Origin: JAVZGQ01 sp038998365
GTDB lineage: Archaea > Aenigmatarchaeota > Aenigmatarchaeia > CG10238-14 > SCSR01
Assembly: GCA_038998365.1 (NCBI GenBank)
Contig: JAVZHJ010000017.1
Span: forward strand, 1 to 15,171
Length of the DNA: 15,171 nt
Direction: 5' to 3'
Part shown: piece by piece, positions 1 through 5,723 of the stretch
Layout of the letters: the number at the start of each line of letters is the position of its first letter
Numbering within the stretch: position 1 is the stretch's first letter
The notes under the pieces: model-generated
What the model saw: the letters and a program-made list of their open reading frames with translations, nothing else
What the model was told of the DNA's origin: nothing
Database searches by the model: none
Translations under genes and position numbers: made by a program

Positions 1-875
1 TCCCTCACCGTCAGACCTGTTCCAGGCAGGCGCCTTCGCCACAGGTGGTCCCCCTAGGATTACAGGATTTCACCCCTACCCTAGGAGTACCCCTGCCCCA
101 TCCCAGTCTCAAGTCTGGCAGTATCCTCAGCAAGCCCTCTAGTTTGCTAGAGGATTTCACTGAGGACTTACCAAACCGGCTACGGACGCTTTAGGCCCAA
201 TAATCATGGCCACCACTTGGAGTGCGGGTATTACCGCGGTGGCTGGCACCCGTCTTACCCACTCCTTATTCGCCATCCCGTTTTCAGATGGCAAAAGCCC
301 TTGCAGAGCAAGGGCACTCCGGCTTCCCTTTTCTCGCGTTAGCGAATTGAAAAGGTTTCTCGCCTGCTGCGTCTCGTAAGACCTGGACTCATGTCTCAGA
401 GTCCATCTCCGGGCTCCTACTTCCATAGCCCGTACCCGTTATCGCCTTGTGGAGCCTTTACCTCCACAACAAGCTGATAGGTTGCAGTCCCATCCTTAGC
501 CGCCGAAGCTTTGGGTGCTAAGACATTCCAGTGCTCAGCACCTATGGGGTATTAGCCTCAGTTTCGGGAGTGGAACATGTTTTTTGTATTTTTCAAAATC
601 ATATATCGAACTTTTTATGTTATTCAATTTTTAACAAACTTTTATATCTTTTGTTCTTCCTAATTCGGATCTAGAAAGGATCCTTCTCCATCAAAAAACC
701 AGCTAAATTTATGGATTATTTTGTTTTCATGTTCCTACTTTTCCCGAGATTATCCCCCAGCTAAGGGTAGGTTGACTGCATATTACGGAGCAGTTCGCCG
801 AGGGCTTACCCCTCTCGACTCGCATGGCTTAGTAGAAGCCGGATAGCAGTGGCCTCTGGCGGGATCAACCAGAAT
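1..875 (-). rRNA. 16S ribosomal RNA, 5' portion (3' part outside window)
   Basis: Small-subunit rRNA read on the minus strand. The mature 5' end falls near 875, where the reverse complement begins AUUCUGGUUGAUCCCGCC, the archaeal 16S start. Universal landmarks follow: the GCAGCAGGCG block near 361-370 and the 530-loop core CACCGCGGUAA at 231-241. The window edge lies near E. coli position 770, so the 3' part is missing. Excluding an AT-rich 178-nt insert at 563-740, about 697 nt of rRNA remain, a normal length for this part of an archaeal gene. Several sites used as universal primers carry paired, compensatory changes, which argues for a functional though divergent gene. Transcription is divergent from the neighbouring thiI gene. 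The call as archaeal 16S is certain; the phylum is not. Confidence 0.97.
563..740 (-). other. Probable bulge-helix-bulge intron in 16S rRNA helix 8 (178 nt)
   Basis: An AT-rich insert sits inside the GAAA loop of helix 8, about E. coli 161/162. In RNA sense, CGGG (746-743) pairs with CCCG (568-565) as a 4-bp central helix. A 3-nt bulge AAA (742-740) follows on the 5' strand and another AAA (564-562) on the 3' strand. Inside, AGU-A-GGAACAUG (739-728) pairs with CAUGUUCCACU (579-569), 11 bp with one bulged A. Cutting between the second and third base of each bulge, as archaeal splicing endonuclease does, joins CUCGGGAA to ACUGAG. This gives the ordinary helix 8 hairpin CUCGG-GAAA-CUGAG. The exon-side helix is weak (CU/AG with extra unpaired bases), so the motif is relaxed on that side. 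No ORF large enough for a homing endonuclease is present. The alternative is an unspliced expansion of helix 8. Confidence 0.8.
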
Positions 876-1018
876 TGGCGGGCCCTACCTCTAGGTTTCA
901 CCAATCAACCTACCTGAAGCTCTTCCACTTCAGGATAATTTTTCATGGGCTAGAATAGGACATTTCATCTCGTGCGTTGCTTGACGCAATCAAAGCCTAA
1001 CGCCAAGCCCATGAGGCA
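876..1018 (-). other. Structured 16S rRNA leader
   Basis: This stretch between the 16S 5' end and its likely promoter has no coding potential but holds clear RNA structure on the minus strand. CATGGGCT (1013-1006) pairs with AGCCCATG (951-944) in an 8-bp stem. It encloses a smaller hairpin TGCGT/ACGCA (988-984 with 977-973). Nearer the 16S, CCTGAAG and CTTCAGG (934-928 with 919-913) form a 7-bp hairpin with an 8-base loop. If transcription starts about 26 nt from the TATA-like box at 1040-1048, the large stem is the very 5' end of the transcript. It does not fit a tRNA, having no T-arm. The usual 16S processing helix would need sequence beyond the 3' end of 16S, outside the window. Confidence 0.5.
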
Positions 1019-1039
1019 AATAAATTAATAGAACTTAGT

Positions 1040-1048
1040 ATATTTAAG
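1040..1048 (-). promoter_or_regulatory. TATA-like box for the rRNA transcript, possibly shared with thiI
   Basis: Read on the minus strand this is TTAAATATA, close to the archaeal TATA consensus TTTAWATA. A start about 26 nt downstream would place the rRNA transcript end near 1018, just before the leader hairpin. Read on the plus strand (TATATTTAA) it would place a start near 1070, about 15 nt before the thiI ATG. One box may serve both directions, or thiI may use another element. The assignment rests on position and composition only. Confidence 0.4.
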
Positions 1049-1085
1049 TGTTTTGTTTTTAAAATCAAAAATTAAAAGTGATGGA

Positions 1086-2225
1086 ATGAAAGAGGGAATT
1101 TTGATAGCTTTTGGTGAACTTTTTTTGAAATCTGAAAAGGTTAGGAATTTTTTCTTACAAAAGCTGATACAAAATATTTCTCTTTCTCTCAAAAGAGAAA
1201 AACTGGGGTTCAAGGTTTTTCCTTTAAGGGAAAGAATTTTTGTTGAAACTAGTGAGGGTAAAAAAGCTGAAAAAATAATAAAAAACCTTTTTGGTATATC
1301 TTGGCTTGCTCATGCCATTTTTTTGGAAGGTAGTTTAGAAGAGCTTTTGAAGTTTGTAGAGAAGAATTATAGGAATTGGATAAAAGAAAAACAAACTTTT
1401 GCCATAAGGTTCAAAAAAGGGAATTTAGAAGAAAGTAGTGAAGAAATAATCAAAAAAGTTGCTAGCAAAATTAAAAGGAAGGTTAACTTGGAAAAGCCAA
1501 ATGTTAAACTGTTTTTAGAGGCAAGGCAAGCCGGATGGTTCATTTACTTCAAGAAAAAGAAGGGTAAGGGCGGACTACCTGTTAGCACCGGAGGGAAGGC
1601 CTTGGCTTTAATTTCTGGCGGAATTGATTCGCCAGTTGCGAGTTATCTTATTGCTAAGCGTGGTAGTGAAAATATTTGGCTCCACTTCCACAGCTTCCCA
1701 CTTGTTTCGAATTCAAGCATACAAAAGGTTAAGGAGTTAGCAAAAGTTTTCTTGAACTATCAACCAAGGCTTAAAATCTATTTAATTCCTTTCCATAAAA
1801 TTCAGATGAAGATTAAAACTCGCGTTGAGCCAAATTATAGGATATTGTTTTACAGAAGGATGATGCTGAGAATTGCTGAAAGAATTGCTGGAAAAGAGGG
1901 GTGTGAAGGAATTGTTACTGGTGAGAGCTTGGGCCAAGTTAGCTCCCAAACTATGAAAAATTTGAAAATAATAGAAGAAGTCACAAGCTTACCAATTTTA
2001 AGGCCTTTGGTTGGTTTAGACAAAGAAGAAATCATCAAACTTGCGAAAGAGATTGGAACTTATGAAATTTCTATTAAACCACAAGAGGATTGTTGCACTT
2101 TATTCACACCAAAACACGCAAGCGCTGCCGGAAATTTGGAAGTTGTGAAGAAAATTGAGAAAAAATTAAATATCAAAGAAATGATAGAAAAAGCATTAGA
2201 AGAAGTTGAAATAGAATCTTATTAA
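1086..2225 (+). CDS. thiI: tRNA 4-thiouridine synthase ThiI (archaeal, no rhodanese domain)
   Basis: ThiI activates U8 of tRNA with ATP and replaces its oxygen with sulfur, giving 4-thiouridine. In some organisms it also feeds sulfur to thiamine synthesis. The 379-residue product has an N-terminal ferredoxin-like and THUMP region (about 1-155) and a PP-loop ATPase with SGGIDSPVA at about 177-185. Further on it has the family-typical GESLGQVSSQT and, near the C-terminus, QEDCCTLFTPKHA. It ends soon after, so the rhodanese domain of E. coli ThiI is absent, as in many archaea. The in-frame TTG at 1053 would add 11 residues. I prefer ATG 1086 because MKEGILIAFGE is the expected start, with GTGAT just upstream as a weak ribosome-binding site. 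tRNA-His lies one base after the stop. Function is confident; a role in thiamine synthesis is not shown. Confidence 0.93.
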   Translation: MKEGILIAFGELFLKSEKVRNFFLQKLIQNISLSLKREKLGFKVFPLRERIFVETSEGKKAEKIIKNLFGISWLAHAIFLEGSLEELLKFVEKNYRNWIKEKQTFAIRFKKGNLEESSEEIIKKVASKIKRKVNLEKPNVKLFLEARQAGWFIYFKKKKGKGGLPVSTGGKALALISGGIDSPVASYLIAKRGSENIWLHFHSFPLVSNSSIQKVKELAKVFLNYQPRLKIYLIPFHKIQMKIKTRVEPNYRILFYRRMMLRIAERIAGKEGCEGIVTGESLGQVSSQTMKNLKIIEEVTSLPILRPLVGLDKEEIIKLAKEIGTYEISIKPQEDCCTLFTPKHASAAGNLEVVKKIEKKLNIKEMIEKALEEVEIESY

Positions 2226-2226
2226 T

Positions 2227-2299
2227 GGCCAAGGTGGTGTAGCGGTTAGCACAAGGGCCTGTGGAGCCCTTTGCCCGGGTTCGAATCCCGGCCTTGGCC
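2227..2299 (+). tRNA. tRNA-His (GTG), G-1 encoded, intronless
   Basis: The cloverleaf is complete. The extra 5' G-1 at 2227 faces C73 at 2299, the tRNA-His identity feature. The acceptor stem is GCCAAGG/CCTTGGC, the D-stem GTGT/GCAC, and the anticodon stem AGGGC/GCCCT with loop CTGTGGA (anticodon 2261-2263). The variable loop has 4 nt, and the T-arm is CCGGG-TTCGAAT-CCCGG. CCA is not encoded. U8 is present, so this tRNA is a possible substrate of the thiI product encoded one base upstream. That spacing suggests a joint transcript, but a separate promoter inside thiI cannot be excluded. Confidence 0.97.
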
Positions 2300-2344
2300 T
2301 TTAAAAATACCACTAGCCAAAATTCAATTGAAAGTCAGGTTTTG

Positions 2345-2563
2345 TTAAGCTTGAAGCAAATAGTAGCCAGCAGCTTTTTCTCTTGCAACTCTTTTGATGA
2401 CTTTCTTGTTGACCAAACTCAAAAGTATGTTTGCTACCTTACCTTTAGGCATCATTGCGGCCTTTGCTATTTGATCTGTATCTTTTATCTTGTCTTCTGC
2501 CACAGCATTTAAAGTTTTCATGGCTTCGACTACTTTTGCTTCATCTGGTGTTAGTTCTGCCAT
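2345..2563 (-). CDS. Small winged-helix DNA-binding protein
   Basis: This 72-residue acidic-to-basic protein looks like a stand-alone winged helix-turn-helix. A first helix covers about residues 5-22. A helix-turn-helix covers about 29-56 (DQIAKAAMMPKGKVANILLSL), followed by a strand with VIKRVAREKAAGYYLL as the wing. Such small proteins are common in archaea and are thought to bind DNA. No ligand or metal site is visible, and the target is unknown. The start is supported by GGTG at 2571-2574 (minus strand), seven bases before the ATG, and an AT-rich promoter-like stretch lies upstream at about 2595-2615. The gene faces tRNA-His convergently and stands alone. I am confident that it is a real gene and has this fold, but cannot name a specific function. 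Confidence 0.75.
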   Translation of the reverse strand: MAELTPDEAKVVEAMKTLNAVAEDKIKDTDQIAKAAMMPKGKVANILLSLVNKKVIKRVAREKAAGYYLLQA

Positions 2564-2643
2564 AAATCAACACCGGTTTTAATTTATTATTTTTTGTTTT
2601 AAAACTTTTTAAAGAGAATGTTTATTTTAGTTATAGATAATTT

Positions 2644-3161
2644 TCAACTATCTTCATAATTAAAGCTGTCGAAAAAATAGTTTATGGGTTTAAAGATTTT
2701 ATTTTCAATTTTACTTTGGGAACTATAAGTTTCATTAAATTTCTTAATAAATTCAGTTGGTATTTCAACTGATTTAGTTTCCATAGGTTTAGATTCTTTT
2801 TCAATGTAATTAGGTGGTATTTTGGTGAGAGTTGATGATTCAAGAACTTCAGGTTTAGGTTATTTATGTTCTTCAACTTCTTTCAATCTCTTCAAACTAT
2901 CTAATGCTTCTCACATTCTTTCAGTTTTAAGTTCCCCCTTTTCTTCAACTTTTTTCCAGAATATTGGTGTAAAACTCTAATCAGGATGTCCTTTTTCACT
3001 TCTCCATATTTTTTCCAACTTACCTCTTAAAGGTTCTTTTGTTGTGGAAACTTGTCTTAAGTTTAGAACTGGTTTCGGTTTTATGTGTTTTTACAGAAAT
3101 ATCCACCATAATACTTACACAAGAAAACTTTTGTTTTCTTTTTACACAAATGTATTCACAT
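2644..3161 (-). pseudogene. Decayed AN1-type zinc-finger protein gene
   Basis: No intact ORF exists here, but the minus strand still reads as protein. Near the 5' end (3119-3093) one frame gives FLCKYYGGYFCKNT. This matches the AN1 zinc-finger core FxCKYCGGxFC, with one zinc cysteine changed to Tyr. The preceding ICEYIC-like segment is in a different frame. The sequence then shifts into a third frame, KPKPVLNL through LEKIWRSEKGHPD and FTPIFWKKVEEKGELKTERM, which runs to a TGA at 2646-2644. That frame is broken by TAG (2979-2977), TGA (2913-2911) and TAA (2862-2860). Two frameshifts plus all three stop codon types argue for decay rather than recoding or a sequencing slip. Archaeal AN1 proteins are small and of largely unknown role. 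The C-terminal part is charged and Pro-rich. Confidence 0.75.
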
Positions 3162-3299
3162 ATTCCTGTTTTAGTTTGATTTTCCCACAATTTTTTGTTG
3201 GTTAAGAAAGATTAAATTGTTATTTTGTATATGTGATTAAGCGTGCATCGAGAAAATTGTTGATGCTGGGAGCGGGATTTGAACCCGCGACTTCGGCGT

Positions 3300-3332
3300 T
3301 TCTTATCATCTTTTTTCAAAGCTCATAGATGC
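3300..3332 (-). other. tRNA-Met intron at position 37/38 (33 nt)
   Basis: The insert lies between A37 (3333) and A38 (3299), the canonical archaeal site. The 3' side fits a bulge-helix-bulge: bulge AAA (3301-3299) next to the anticodon stem, then UAAG opposite CUCA of the anticodon loop with one C-A mismatch. CAUC (3331-3328) can pair with GAUG in the intron as the inner helix, with one extra A. A competing 8-bp hairpin, GCTCATAG/CTATGAGC with loop CAT, covers the anticodon and the intron 5' part. The location is convincing, while the motif is imperfect. Confidence 0.7.
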
Positions 3333-3344
3333 TATGAGCGCCGC

Positions 3345-3359
3345 TTAAGCTCTTTCGAT
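3345..3359 (-). other. Extra 15 nt between D-arm and anticodon stem of tRNA-Met
   Basis: After C25 (3360) a normal tRNA has one base before the anticodon stem. Here there are sixteen, containing the palindrome GCTTAAGC at its end. If G26 is 3344, the surplus is 3345-3359. A second, non-canonical intron near 25/26 is the simplest reading, but no good bulge-helix-bulge could be drawn for it. Its exact boundaries are ambiguous. Confidence 0.4.
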
Positions 3360-3389
3360 GTTCTAGCCAGGCTAAACTATCCCAGCTTT

Positions 3390-3412
3390 TGCTTATATCT
3401 TATATCTAAATG
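3390..3412. promoter_or_regulatory. Divergent promoter region, tRNA-Met / adenylate kinase operon
   Basis: On the minus strand the repeated TATAAG within TTTAGATATAAGATATAAG lies just upstream of the tRNA-Met 5' end at 3386, at TATA-box distance. The same AT-rich element, read as TTATATCTTATATCT on the plus strand, is 30-48 bases before the ATG at 3439. It is assigned from position and composition. Confidence 0.45.
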
Positions 3413-3438
3413 AAAACAAAAATAATTTTAAGGTTTGA

Positions 3439-4023
3439 ATGAAGATACTGGTTGTTGCCGTGCCTGGAGGTGGCAAGAGCACTGTCTTAGAGTATGTTAA
3501 AAAAATGCTGCCAAAAGCAAATATTGTGACAGCCGGCGATTTATTCCTTGAGATTGCTTCCAAAAAATATGGGATTACAGATAGAGATGAGCTTAGAAAA
3601 AAACTGACTTTAGAGCAACAAAGGGAAATTCAAGAAAAGGTTGCCAAAAAAATTGCTAAAATGAAAGATAAGATTTTGTTCATAAACACACATGTAACAA
3701 TCAAAACCCCTTATGGCTATTTTCATACCTTGTCTGAAAAGACCATGAAAATAATGAAGCCTGATATGATAGTGCTGCTCGAATTCGATCCAAAGGATAT
3801 TTTGAACAGAAGGATTAAAGATAAGACAAGAAAAAGAGATATAGAAAGCTTAAAGGAAATAGAAGAACACCAGACGATAAACAAGATTGTCGCTTTTGAT
3901 GTTGCCAGCTCATTTGAATGTCCTGTCAAAGTAATCAATTTAAGGTTTAAAGAGAAAATACCGTTTGAGAAGGCAATGAGAGGTGCAAAAGAAATAATTA
4001 AACTGGTGAGGTCGATGAAATGA
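3439..4023 (+). CDS. adkA: Archaeal-type adenylate kinase (AdkA family)
   Basis: AdkA enzymes interconvert ATP + AMP and two ADP in archaea and are unrelated in detail to bacterial Adk. The 194-residue product has a P-loop VPGGGKST at 8-15. It also has the AdkA-typical block NTHVTIKTPYGY, corresponding to DTHSTIKTPKGY of methanogen AdkA, and the lid/arginine region TRKRDIESLKEIEEHQ, close to SRKRDLETTASIEEHQ. The length matches the usual 190-196. AAGG lies about seven bases before the ATG. The stop overlaps the next gene's start as ATGA (4020-4023), so the two are translationally coupled. The glycine-rich loop is GGGKST where methanogen enzymes have GVGGTT, closer to a standard Walker A. A different nucleotide substrate is possible given the second kinase beside it. 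Confidence 0.85.
   Translation: MKILVVAVPGGGKSTVLEYVKKMLPKANIVTAGDLFLEIASKKYGITDRDELRKKLTLEQQREIQEKVAKKIAKMKDKILFINTHVTIKTPYGYFHTLSEKTMKIMKPDMIVLLEFDPKDILNRRIKDKTRKRDIESLKEIEEHQTINKIVAFDVASSFECPVKVINLRFKEKIPFEKAMRGAKEIIKLVRSMK
4005..4012 (+). promoter_or_regulatory. Shine-Dalgarno site for the second adenylate kinase
   Basis: GGTGAGGT, seven bases before the ATG at 4020, matches the archaeal anti-SD sequence over GGTGA. It lies inside the end of the upstream kinase gene and fixes the start of the downstream one. Confidence 0.7.
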
Positions 4024-4703
4024 GACTCATAATTTTTGGTCCGCCTGGTTCCGGTAAAGGAACTTATTCTTCAAGACTTAAAGAGAGATACGGGATTGAA
4101 AGGATTCCCACCGGGGAAATTTTCAGAGCAGCCATTAAAGAGGGCACATCTCTTGGGAAAATGGTTGAAAATTATGTGAAAAGGGGCGAAATGATACCTG
4201 ATGAAATTGTGATAGAAGTAGTGAAAAATTTAATTGGAGATAAGAATAATTTCATTCTTGATGGCTTTCCGAGAACTATAAAACAAGCAGAAGCTTTGGG
4301 AGAAATGGTAAAAATAGATGGGATAATTTTAATCAATTGCCATGAAGAAATTCTCGTTGAAAAAATTTGTGCTAGAAGAATTTGTTCTAACCCAAACTGT
4401 GATGGTAATTATAATATAGCTGATATAAAAAGAGTTATTGATGGCGTGGAGTACATCTTACCTCCACTTCTTCCAAAGAGTGATATGGTTTGTGACAAAT
4501 GTGGATCAAAACTTATACAAAGGGATGATGATAAACCCGAGATTGTAAAAAAAAGGATCATGATTTACAAACAACAAACTCTTCCTCTGATAGATTATTA
4601 TAAGAAAGCAAAGGTTCCTTTCATAGAAGTTTGGATGAATAGGCCTGCTGATGAAATAGTTAGTGAAATCATTAGTAGGCTTGAAAAACTAAATCTCATT
4701 TAA
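4020..4703 (+). CDS. adk: Adenylate kinase, bacterial-type with zinc LID
   Basis: This is the standard Adk family enzyme, converting ATP + AMP to ADP. The 227-residue product has P-loop GPPGSGKGT at 7-15 and the AMP-binding IPTGEIFR at 29-36. DGFPRT follows at 81-86. The long-form LID has cysteine pairs C122-x4-C127 and C158-x2-C161, a probable zinc site although the first pair is spaced wider than the usual CxxC. RDDDKPEIVKKR follows the LID, as expected. The LID carries a longer insert than usual between the cysteine pairs (about 30 residues, with YNIADIKRVIDGVEYILPPL). The start overlaps the AdkA-like gene by ATGA and has its own ribosome-binding site. The 3' end overlaps the convergent deoxyhypusine synthase gene by 8 bp. 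Confidence 0.93.
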   Translation: MRLIIFGPPGSGKGTYSSRLKERYGIERIPTGEIFRAAIKEGTSLGKMVENYVKRGEMIPDEIVIEVVKNLIGDKNNFILDGFPRTIKQAEALGEMVKIDGIILINCHEEILVEKICARRICSNPNCDGNYNIADIKRVIDGVEYILPPLLPKSDMVCDKCGSKLIQRDDDKPEIVKKRIMIYKQQTLPLIDYYKKAKVPFIEVWMNRPADEIVSEIISRLEKLNLI

Positions 4704-5622
4704 TTCTTTCTAGAAGAGCATAATAAATTAAAGGCAAGTATATTGTTGCATCTCCTTCTACAGTAATATGTTTTGCCTTTTCTTTAATTTTACCCCAAGA
4801 AATGGCTTCTCTTGTTCTTGCTCCACTTAAACTCCCATCCCACTCGACTGCTGTGGTTATGTATACAGCATAATCCAAACCTTCCTTAAATTGGTTCCAC
4901 CATATCACATGATGCTTTGATATACCACCACCAACAATCAAAGCACCAGATTTTTTTGCTTTCCAGACCAAATCGCTTAGTAGCTGCTCATCTTGAAGCT
5001 CGTTTATCTTTAAATCTTTGTGGTCTTGCCAGAATTGCCAAAGCTGATAGCCAACTGCCCCATCCGTTATTCCCGGCACGATTATAGGAATTTTATTTTT
5101 CCAAGCCCAGAAAAGAATTGAATTTTTGTTCTTTACTCTTTTACCCAATTCCCAAATTAGTTCGTGGGTCGAAAATTCTTTTTTCTCAGAGTAGATTTCT
5201 TTTAAGAATCGACCCATCTTTTCTTCAATTATGGTACCGTAAGATTCTTTTGGAACAAAAATGTTCCCAAGTCTATGAATTCCTCTTTTGTGGAGATCTG
5301 TATCATCGGCAAAAAAAGCCCCGTGATAATAATCCTTAAAGCTTCTTGCCAAATCATGATCTAAAGTTCCGCAAGTTGTTATCAAAACATCGAACCATTT
5401 TCTTTTAACAAAGTCTCTTATTATCCCTCTTGTTCCAGTTGCTATTATACAGGCAGGAAAAGAGAGAAATTTCAGACAATCTTTTTCCCCTATCATTTTT
5501 TCCAAAATTTCTATAGAAATTGCAAGATTTTTAGCAGTAAAACCACCAGATTTTTCCATTTGTTTAATCAGTTCATTCATAGAAGTTTTTTTATTAAATG
5601 AAAAATCTTTAACGGGCCTCAT
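4696..5622 (-). CDS. dys: Deoxyhypusine synthase
   Basis: Transfers the aminobutyl group of spermidine to one lysine of translation factor aIF5A, in an NAD-dependent reaction in the cytoplasm. The 308-residue length is normal for an archaeal enzyme. Family motifs are present in order: ATGTRGIIRDF near 61-71, TTCGTLDHDLARS near 82-94, PGITDGAVG near 183-191 and GGGISKHH at 231-238. The active-site block EWDGSLSGARTREAISWGK follows, whose lysine (about 278) forms the enzyme-substrate imine. The start ATG fits the family, with no clear ribosome-binding site. A TATA-like AT stretch at 5651-5664 on this strand would give a short or absent leader. aIF5A is not in the window. The 3' end overlaps adk tail to tail. 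Confidence 0.95.
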   Translation of the reverse strand: MRPVKDFSFNKKTSMNELIKQMEKSGGFTAKNLAISIEILEKMIGEKDCLKFLSFPACIIATGTRGIIRDFVKRKWFDVLITTCGTLDHDLARSFKDYYHGAFFADDTDLHKRGIHRLGNIFVPKESYGTIIEEKMGRFLKEIYSEKKEFSTHELIWELGKRVKNKNSILFWAWKNKIPIIVPGITDGAVGYQLWQFWQDHKDLKINELQDEQLLSDLVWKAKKSGALIVGGGISKHHVIWWNQFKEGLDYAVYITTAVEWDGSLSGARTREAISWGKIKEKAKHITVEGDATIYLPLIYYALLERIK

Positions 5623-5650
5623 TCATATCGTTTAATTAATTTAATTTTTT

Positions 5651-5704
5651 GTTTAAATATTTATGTTATCTTAATATTAGGGAAAATAGAACGATTTATT
5701 TTAA
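5651..5704. promoter_or_regulatory. AT-rich divergent promoter region (dys / argS)
   Basis: On the minus strand ATAAATATTTAAAC (5664-5651) is a TATA-like element about 30 bases before the deoxyhypusine synthase start. On the plus strand TTTATTTTAA near 5695-5704 lies 20-29 bases before the argS ATG, which would give a leaderless message. The whole gap is so AT-rich that the exact boxes are uncertain. Confidence 0.35.
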
Positions 5705-5723
5705 TTTAGATTAATTATTTTAT

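Larger units (their letters stand above)
3264..3386 (-). tRNA. Elongator-type tRNA-Met (CAT) precursor, intron-containing
   Basis: Acceptor GCTGGGA (3386-3380) pairs with TCCCAGC (3271-3265), with A73 at 3264. The T-arm is GCGGG-TTCAAAT-CCCGC, and the D-arm (3377-3360) pairs GTTT with GAAC. The only fitting anticodon stem is CGGCG (3343-3339) with CGCCG (3298-3294), giving loop CTCATA-A with anticodon CAT at 3336-3334. G1-C72 argues against the initiator. Elongator Met is likeliest, and Ile2 with a modified C34 cannot be excluded. The 123-nt gene contains a 33-nt intron at the usual 37/38 site and about 15 extra bases between D-arm and anticodon stem. Without both, the tRNA is 75 nt, a normal length. 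CCA is not encoded. Confidence 0.85.

Noticed and set aside
157..426. 89-codon open frame on the minus strand
   Set aside because: It lies wholly inside conserved 16S rRNA sequence, including the 530 loop.
563..740. Reading the 16S insert as a simple helix-8 expansion segment
   Set aside because: The ends form a 3-4-3 bulge-helix-bulge, and excision restores the normal GAAA hairpin exactly. Kept only as the alternative pending RNA evidence.
944..1013. tRNA or C/D-box RNA in the 16S leader
   Set aside because: No T-arm or TTCRA loop is present, and box C and box D elements do not fit convincingly.
1053..1085. TTG start 11 codons upstream for thiI
   Set aside because: It falls in the probable promoter and leader; ATG 1086 gives the expected ThiI N-terminus.
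2261..2512. 83-codon plus-strand open frame
   Set aside because: It starts inside tRNA-His and runs antisense to the winged-helix gene.
2682..2876. 64-codon minus-strand open frame rich in Asn, Leu and Lys
   Set aside because: Low-complexity out-of-frame reading of the AN1 pseudogene tail.
2860..2979. Stop-codon recoding or non-standard amino acids in the AN1 region
   Set aside because: TAG, TGA and TAA all occur, together with frameshifts and a lost zinc ligand. Other genes in the window read normally.
3264..3386. tRNA-Leu (TAA) reading using CTTAAG as anticodon loop
   Set aside because: The flanking bases AAGAG do not pair with CGCCG, and no class II variable arm forms.
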